A stretch of 7,833 nt of DNA from Pseudomonadota bacterium (GTDB taxonomy: Bacteria; Pseudomonadota; Alphaproteobacteria; Caulobacterales; Caulobacteraceae): the NCBI GenBank assembly GCA_023436945.1, contig JAEZHG010000287.1:1-7833 (forward strand), read 5' to 3'. The notes under the pieces were generated by a model. It did no database searches. It worked only from the letters and a program-made list of their open reading frames with translations, and was not told where the DNA came from. Below are positions 5,529 to 7,833 of this stretch, in pieces; position 1 is the stretch's first letter, and each line of letters opens with the position of its first letter. The translations under genes and the position numbers were made by a program.

Positions 5529-6412
5529 TGGCTTTAATCTCGGGAATGACCGGATTTGGCCGAGCCGATGGCGCGCTGAGCGGCTGGAGCTGGTCGGTCG
5601 AGGCGCGTTCGGTCAATGGCCGCACGCTTGAGACCCGCTATCGTGGTCCCAACGGCTTCGACAATCTTGAGCGACTGGCCAAGGCGGCATCGCAAGCCCG
5701 CTTCCAGCGTGGTCAGGTGTCGGTCGGGGTTCAGGCCAAGCGCGACAATGCCGATGATGTAGCGATCCAAATCAACCAAGAGGCACTGGACCGCTATGCG
5801 GCGCTGGCGCTGAAACTGGTGGAGCAGGGGGCTGCGGCTCCGTCTGCGGACGGTTTGCTGTCGCTGCGTGGCGTGATCGAGGTTGCCGATCAGGTTGAAG
5901 ACCCCGACGCCCACGCCGCCGTCGAGGCCGCTATCGCCGCCAGTGTTGAAGAGGCGCTGGAGGCCTTGAAGGCCGCACGCCACCATGAGGGCGCGCAACT
6001 GGCTCCGGTGGTGGAAGGCTTTATCGCAACCATCGAAGGCTTGGTCGCTCAGGCCGAGGCGCAGGCGCAGGCACAGGTCGAGGTTATCCGCGACCGCTTC
6101 ACCCGCCGCATCACCGAACTGGCTCCCGATGCACCGGACCTGTCGGAGCGCATTTTCCTCGAAGCGGCTGCACTGGCTGCCAAGGCCGATGTGCGTGAGG
6201 AACTGGATCGTCTGGCCGCGCACGTGGCCTCTGCACGCAAGCTGCTGGGCCAGCCGCCCGCGGGCCGCAAGCTGGATTTCCTGATGCAGGAGTTCATGCG
6301 CGAGGCGAACACCCTGTGTTCCAAATCGGCGACGACCGAGCTGACGGCGGTTGGGCTTGAGCTGAAAGCTGTGATCGAACAGCTACGCGAACAGGTTCAG
6401 AACGTCGAATAG
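5528..6412 (+). CDS. yicC: YicC/YloC-family endoribonuclease
   Basis: This 294-residue protein belongs to the YicC/YloC family. Members have been described as endoribonucleases, and E. coli YicC affects turnover of small RNAs such as RyhB; the target here is unknown. The N-terminal domain begins with the signature SGMTGFGRA (5-13), followed by VEARSVNGR (24-32). The C-terminal domain has KADVREELDRL (219-229), LDFLMQEFMREANTLCSKS (249-267) and the closing REQVQN (287-292), all diagnostic. The middle is Ala/Gln/Glu-rich and probably a helical coil (130-185). The ATG at 5528 overlaps the mltG stop by one base (TGATG), with AAGGAG at 5515-5520 seven bases upstream. The gene lies next to gmk, a common pairing across bacteria. 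Family membership is certain; the biochemical role is from homologues. Confidence 0.93.
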   Translation: MALISGMTGFGRADGALSGWSWSVEARSVNGRTLETRYRGPNGFDNLERLAKAASQARFQRGQVSVGVQAKRDNADDVAIQINQEALDRYAALALKLVEQGAAAPSADGLLSLRGVIEVADQVEDPDAHAAVEAAIAASVEEALEALKAARHHEGAQLAPVVEGFIATIEGLVAQAEAQAQAQVEVIRDRFTRRITELAPDAPDLSERIFLEAAALAAKADVREELDRLAAHVASARKLLGQPPAGRKLDFLMQEFMREANTLCSKSATTELTAVGLELKAVIEQLREQVQNVE

Positions 6413-6518
6413 GGCGATTTAGGACTAAAGCCTGTAGCCTTTAGGGGCTGCATCCCTTGCGGGCGGTGCCGAGCGGTTTTATGCACGCACGCTTCTACGA
6501 GTCGTTGAAAGCCTGCCG
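6413..6518 (+). other. Leader between yicC and gmk with overlapping hairpins
   Basis: This 106-base gap is the only break in an otherwise packed unit. Two mutually exclusive small stems are visible. In one, CTAAAG (6425-6430) pairs CTTTAG (6439-6444). In the other, TGTAGCC (6433-6439) pairs GGCTGCA (6446-6452) with one G-T pair. Neither is followed by a T-run, so read-through from yicC is plausible. TTGCGG (6458-6463) could be a -35 box, but only poor -10 matches follow (TATGCA, 6480-6485). A GANTC site (GAGTC) lies at 6499-6503. No good ribosome binding site precedes gmk. Confidence 0.35.
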
Positions 6519-7160
6519 ATGTCGAACACGCGCACCCCCCGCCGAGGTGTCCTCCTGATCGTTGCCAGCCCGTCTGGCGCAGGTAAGACCAGCCTGTGCC
6601 GTCGCTTGATGTCGGACCACAAGGCTCTGGAGCTGTCGGTATCGATGACCACCCGCGGCATCCGTCCGGGCGAAGTCGATGGCCGCGACTATAATTTTGT
6701 ATCGCGCGAAGAGTTCCAGCGTCTGATCGACGCGGACGCCTTCCTTGAGTGGGCCGATGTTCACGGCAACCTCTATGGCACCCCGCGTGCTCCGGTAGAG
6801 CGCGCTCTGGCCGAGGGCCGTGACGTTCTGTTCGACATCGACTGGCAAGGTGCCCGCGATGTGGCCGAGAAATGCCCGGGCGATGCTGTGCGCGTCTTCA
6901 TCATGCCGCCGAGCCTGGCCGAGCTGCGCCGCCGCCTGATCACCCGTTCGCAGGACGCCGAAGACGTGATCGAGCGTCGCGTAGCCAATGCCAAGGGCGA
7001 GATCGAACACTGTGACGAGTTCGACTACATCCTCGTCAACGAGGATTTCGACCGTTCCTACGCCGAACTGGCCCACATCTACCACGCAGAGCGCAGCGCC
7101 CGCCGCCGTAACCTGTGGGTCGCGGACTACAAAAAAGCGCTTCTGAACGAAGTCGTCTGA
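6519..7160 (+). CDS. gmk: Guanylate kinase Gmk
   Basis: Guanylate kinase phosphorylates GMP to GDP with ATP in the cytoplasm and is essential for GTP and (p)ppGpp supply. The 213-residue length is normal. The P-loop is SPSGAGKTS (17-25). The GMP-binding part has SVSMTTRGIRPGE (40-52), DGRDYNFV (54-61) and EWADVHGNLYGTP (77-89). The Walker B-like stretch is VLFDIDWQGA (103-112). The lid arginines fall in RRRLITRSQD (137-146) and ERRVANAKGEIEH (152-164). The ATG at 6519 gives the usual short N-terminus before the P-loop; no in-frame start exists upstream in the gap, and a clear ribosome binding site is missing. It is probably cotranscribed from fabF-mltG-yicC, and a strong terminator begins nine bases past its stop. 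Confidence 0.96.
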   Translation: MSNTRTPRRGVLLIVASPSGAGKTSLCRRLMSDHKALELSVSMTTRGIRPGEVDGRDYNFVSREEFQRLIDADAFLEWADVHGNLYGTPRAPVERALAEGRDVLFDIDWQGARDVAEKCPGDAVRVFIMPPSLAELRRRLITRSQDAEDVIERRVANAKGEIEHCDEFDYILVNEDFDRSYAELAHIYHAERSARRRNLWVADYKKALLNEVV

Positions 7161-7166
7161 TTGGAT

Positions 7167-7833
7167 TTAGAAGGTCGCGCTAGCGGCCTTCTTTTTTAGG
7201 TGCGGTGCAGGGGGCTGCGGCGCATCCTGAATGGTGAACTGCAGCACGACGCGCAGGCCATTCGGCTGATAGTCGATGTTGGCCGTGCCACCGAGCGGGC
7301 CTTCGATGCTGGATCGGATCAGGCGCGAGCCAAAGCCCTTGCGCTTGGGCGGAGTGACCTTGGGACCACCCGCCTCGCGCCATTCCAGCGTGACCTTGCC
7401 TTCGGCATTGGGCTGGGTCCAGCGTACGTGGATCGTGCCGTCAGAGGTCTTGAGCGCGCCGTGCTTGGCCGCATTGGTCGTCAGCTCATGCGCGATCAGG
7501 CCCATGGACAGGGCGCGTTTGGGATCCATCTCCAGCGGCGGGCCTTCGATGATGGCGCGTTCCGTATAGGGGTGCAGTTCCTGTTCGAAAATCGCCACCA
7601 GCCCCGCGCTCTCCCATGAGGAGTTGGTCAGCAGGGTCTGGGTATTGGACAGGGCCATCAGGCGCGACTGGAAGGTCTCGATAAAGGTATCCAGATCGGG
7701 ACTGCCACGCGCTGTCAGGGCGGCGATGGACTGGATGCTGGCGAAGTTGTTCTTCAGCCTGTGGTTCAACTCGTTCAGCAGCAGCTTCTGGCGCTGGTCG
7801 CTGACCTCCAGAGCGGTGCGGTTGATGTGGGCC
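7167..7833 (-). CDS. HWE-family sensor histidine kinase, C-terminal part
   Basis: This is the last 221 residues of a histidine kinase whose start lies beyond the window. The frame stays open to the right edge, and the visible part begins A-H-I-N-R-T. The phosphoacceptor box is ELNHRLKNNFASIQ with H24 of the visible fragment, preceded by a helix (SDQRQKLLLNE). The ATP-binding domain has the N-box HELTTNAAKHG (115-125) and WREAGGP (151-157), which together define the HWE subgroup (an N-box histidine plus W-x-E), then KGFGSRLI (165-172). Such kinases are frequent in alphaproteobacteria and often carry PAS, GAF or receiver sensors upstream, which cannot be seen here. A TTG at 7769 lies in the middle of the H-box and is not a credible start. 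It converges on gmk with a six-base gap. Its last ten residues are encoded by the gmk terminator. The signal and partner are unknown. Confidence 0.92.
   Translation of the reverse strand, partial: AHINRTALEVSDQRQKLLLNELNHRLKNNFASIQSIAALTARGSPDLDTFIETFQSRLMALSNTQTLLTNSSWESAGLVAIFEQELHPYTERAIIEGPPLEMDPKRALSMGLIAHELTTNAAKHGALKTSDGTIHVRWTQPNAEGKVTLEWREAGGPKVTPPKRKGFGSRLIRSSIEGPLGGTANIDYQPNGLRVVLQFTIQDAPQPPAPHLKKKAASATF
7169..7197 (+). terminator. Intrinsic terminator of gmk, inside the 3' coding end of the kinase gene
   Basis: AGAAGG-T-CGC (7169-7178) pairs GCG-G-CCTTCT (7183-7192) through ten pairs, one of them G-T (7175/7186), with a GCTA loop. The stem is followed by an uninterrupted T-run at 7192-7197. 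This is the clearest intrinsic terminator in the window and it starts nine bases after the gmk stop. On the opposite strand the exit sequence is AAATCC, so it should act only on + strand transcripts. It overlaps the final codons of the convergent histidine kinase. Confidence 0.88.

Noticed and set aside
5534..6223. 229-codon open frame on the - strand opposite yicC
   Set aside because: It is an antisense shadow with no motif or ribosome binding site, fully inside a convincing gene.
6467..6485. tRNA-Ser-like D-arm sequence (TGCCGAGCGGTTTTATGCA)
   Set aside because: No anticodon stem, T-loop GGTTCGAATCC or acceptor pairing follows, so it is not a tRNA gene.
6495..7085. 196-codon open frame on the - strand opposite gmk
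   Set aside because: The + strand carries a complete guanylate kinase with all motifs; the antisense frame has none.

Overview
The window is about 7.8 kb of GC-rich bacterial chromosome with G or C at most third codon positions. It carries a fatty-acid-synthesis and housekeeping cluster: fabD, fabG, acpP, fabF, mltG, a yicC-family gene and gmk. The protein sequences (FabG starting M-F-N-L-E-G-K-T, an extended FabF, an HWE-family sensor kinase) and the scarce GANTC sites, which cluster in one promoter region, point to an alphaproteobacterium. It is probably of the Caulobacteraceae type (Brevundimonas or Asticcacaulis-like). The genus is an inference from pattern, not a database match.

Layout. 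Positions 1-263 hold the 3' end of fabD on the + strand. A compact hairpin at 286-317 with T-rich flanks on both strands separates it from a convergent gene at 321-1598 on the - strand. That gene encodes an exported serine hydrolase of the class C beta-lactamase / family VIII esterase type. An 88-bp divergent spacer leads into fabG (1687-2427, +). A 193-bp spacer rich in dyads and short repeats precedes acpP (2621-2860), which is followed by a long hairpin (2893-2942). The next spacer holds three GANTC sites within 38 bp and then a strong ribosome binding site for fabF (3057-4337). fabF, mltG (4338-5528) and the yicC-family gene (5528-6412) are packed with a zero-base gap and a one-base overlap. 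gmk (6519-7160) follows after 106 bp. A hairpin plus T-run terminator at 7169-7197 ends this unit. The terminator lies inside the last codons of a convergent HWE-family histidine kinase gene (7167 to beyond the window end, - strand).

How the genes work together. FabD loads malonate onto ACP (the AcpP protein), FabF condenses malonyl-ACP with the growing acyl chain, and FabG reduces the 3-oxoacyl-ACP product. MltG trims nascent peptidoglycan strands, so the fabF-mltG-yicC run couples membrane lipid and cell wall production with an RNA-processing protein and, probably by read-through, with guanylate kinase. The serine hydrolase and the histidine kinase are on the opposite strand and look like separate transcription units.

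I found no mobile element, CRISPR array, RNA gene or clearly new multi-gene system. The items most worth a second look are regulatory: the GANTC cluster before fabF, the repeated CACGG elements before acpP, and the terminator embedded in the kinase coding sequence.
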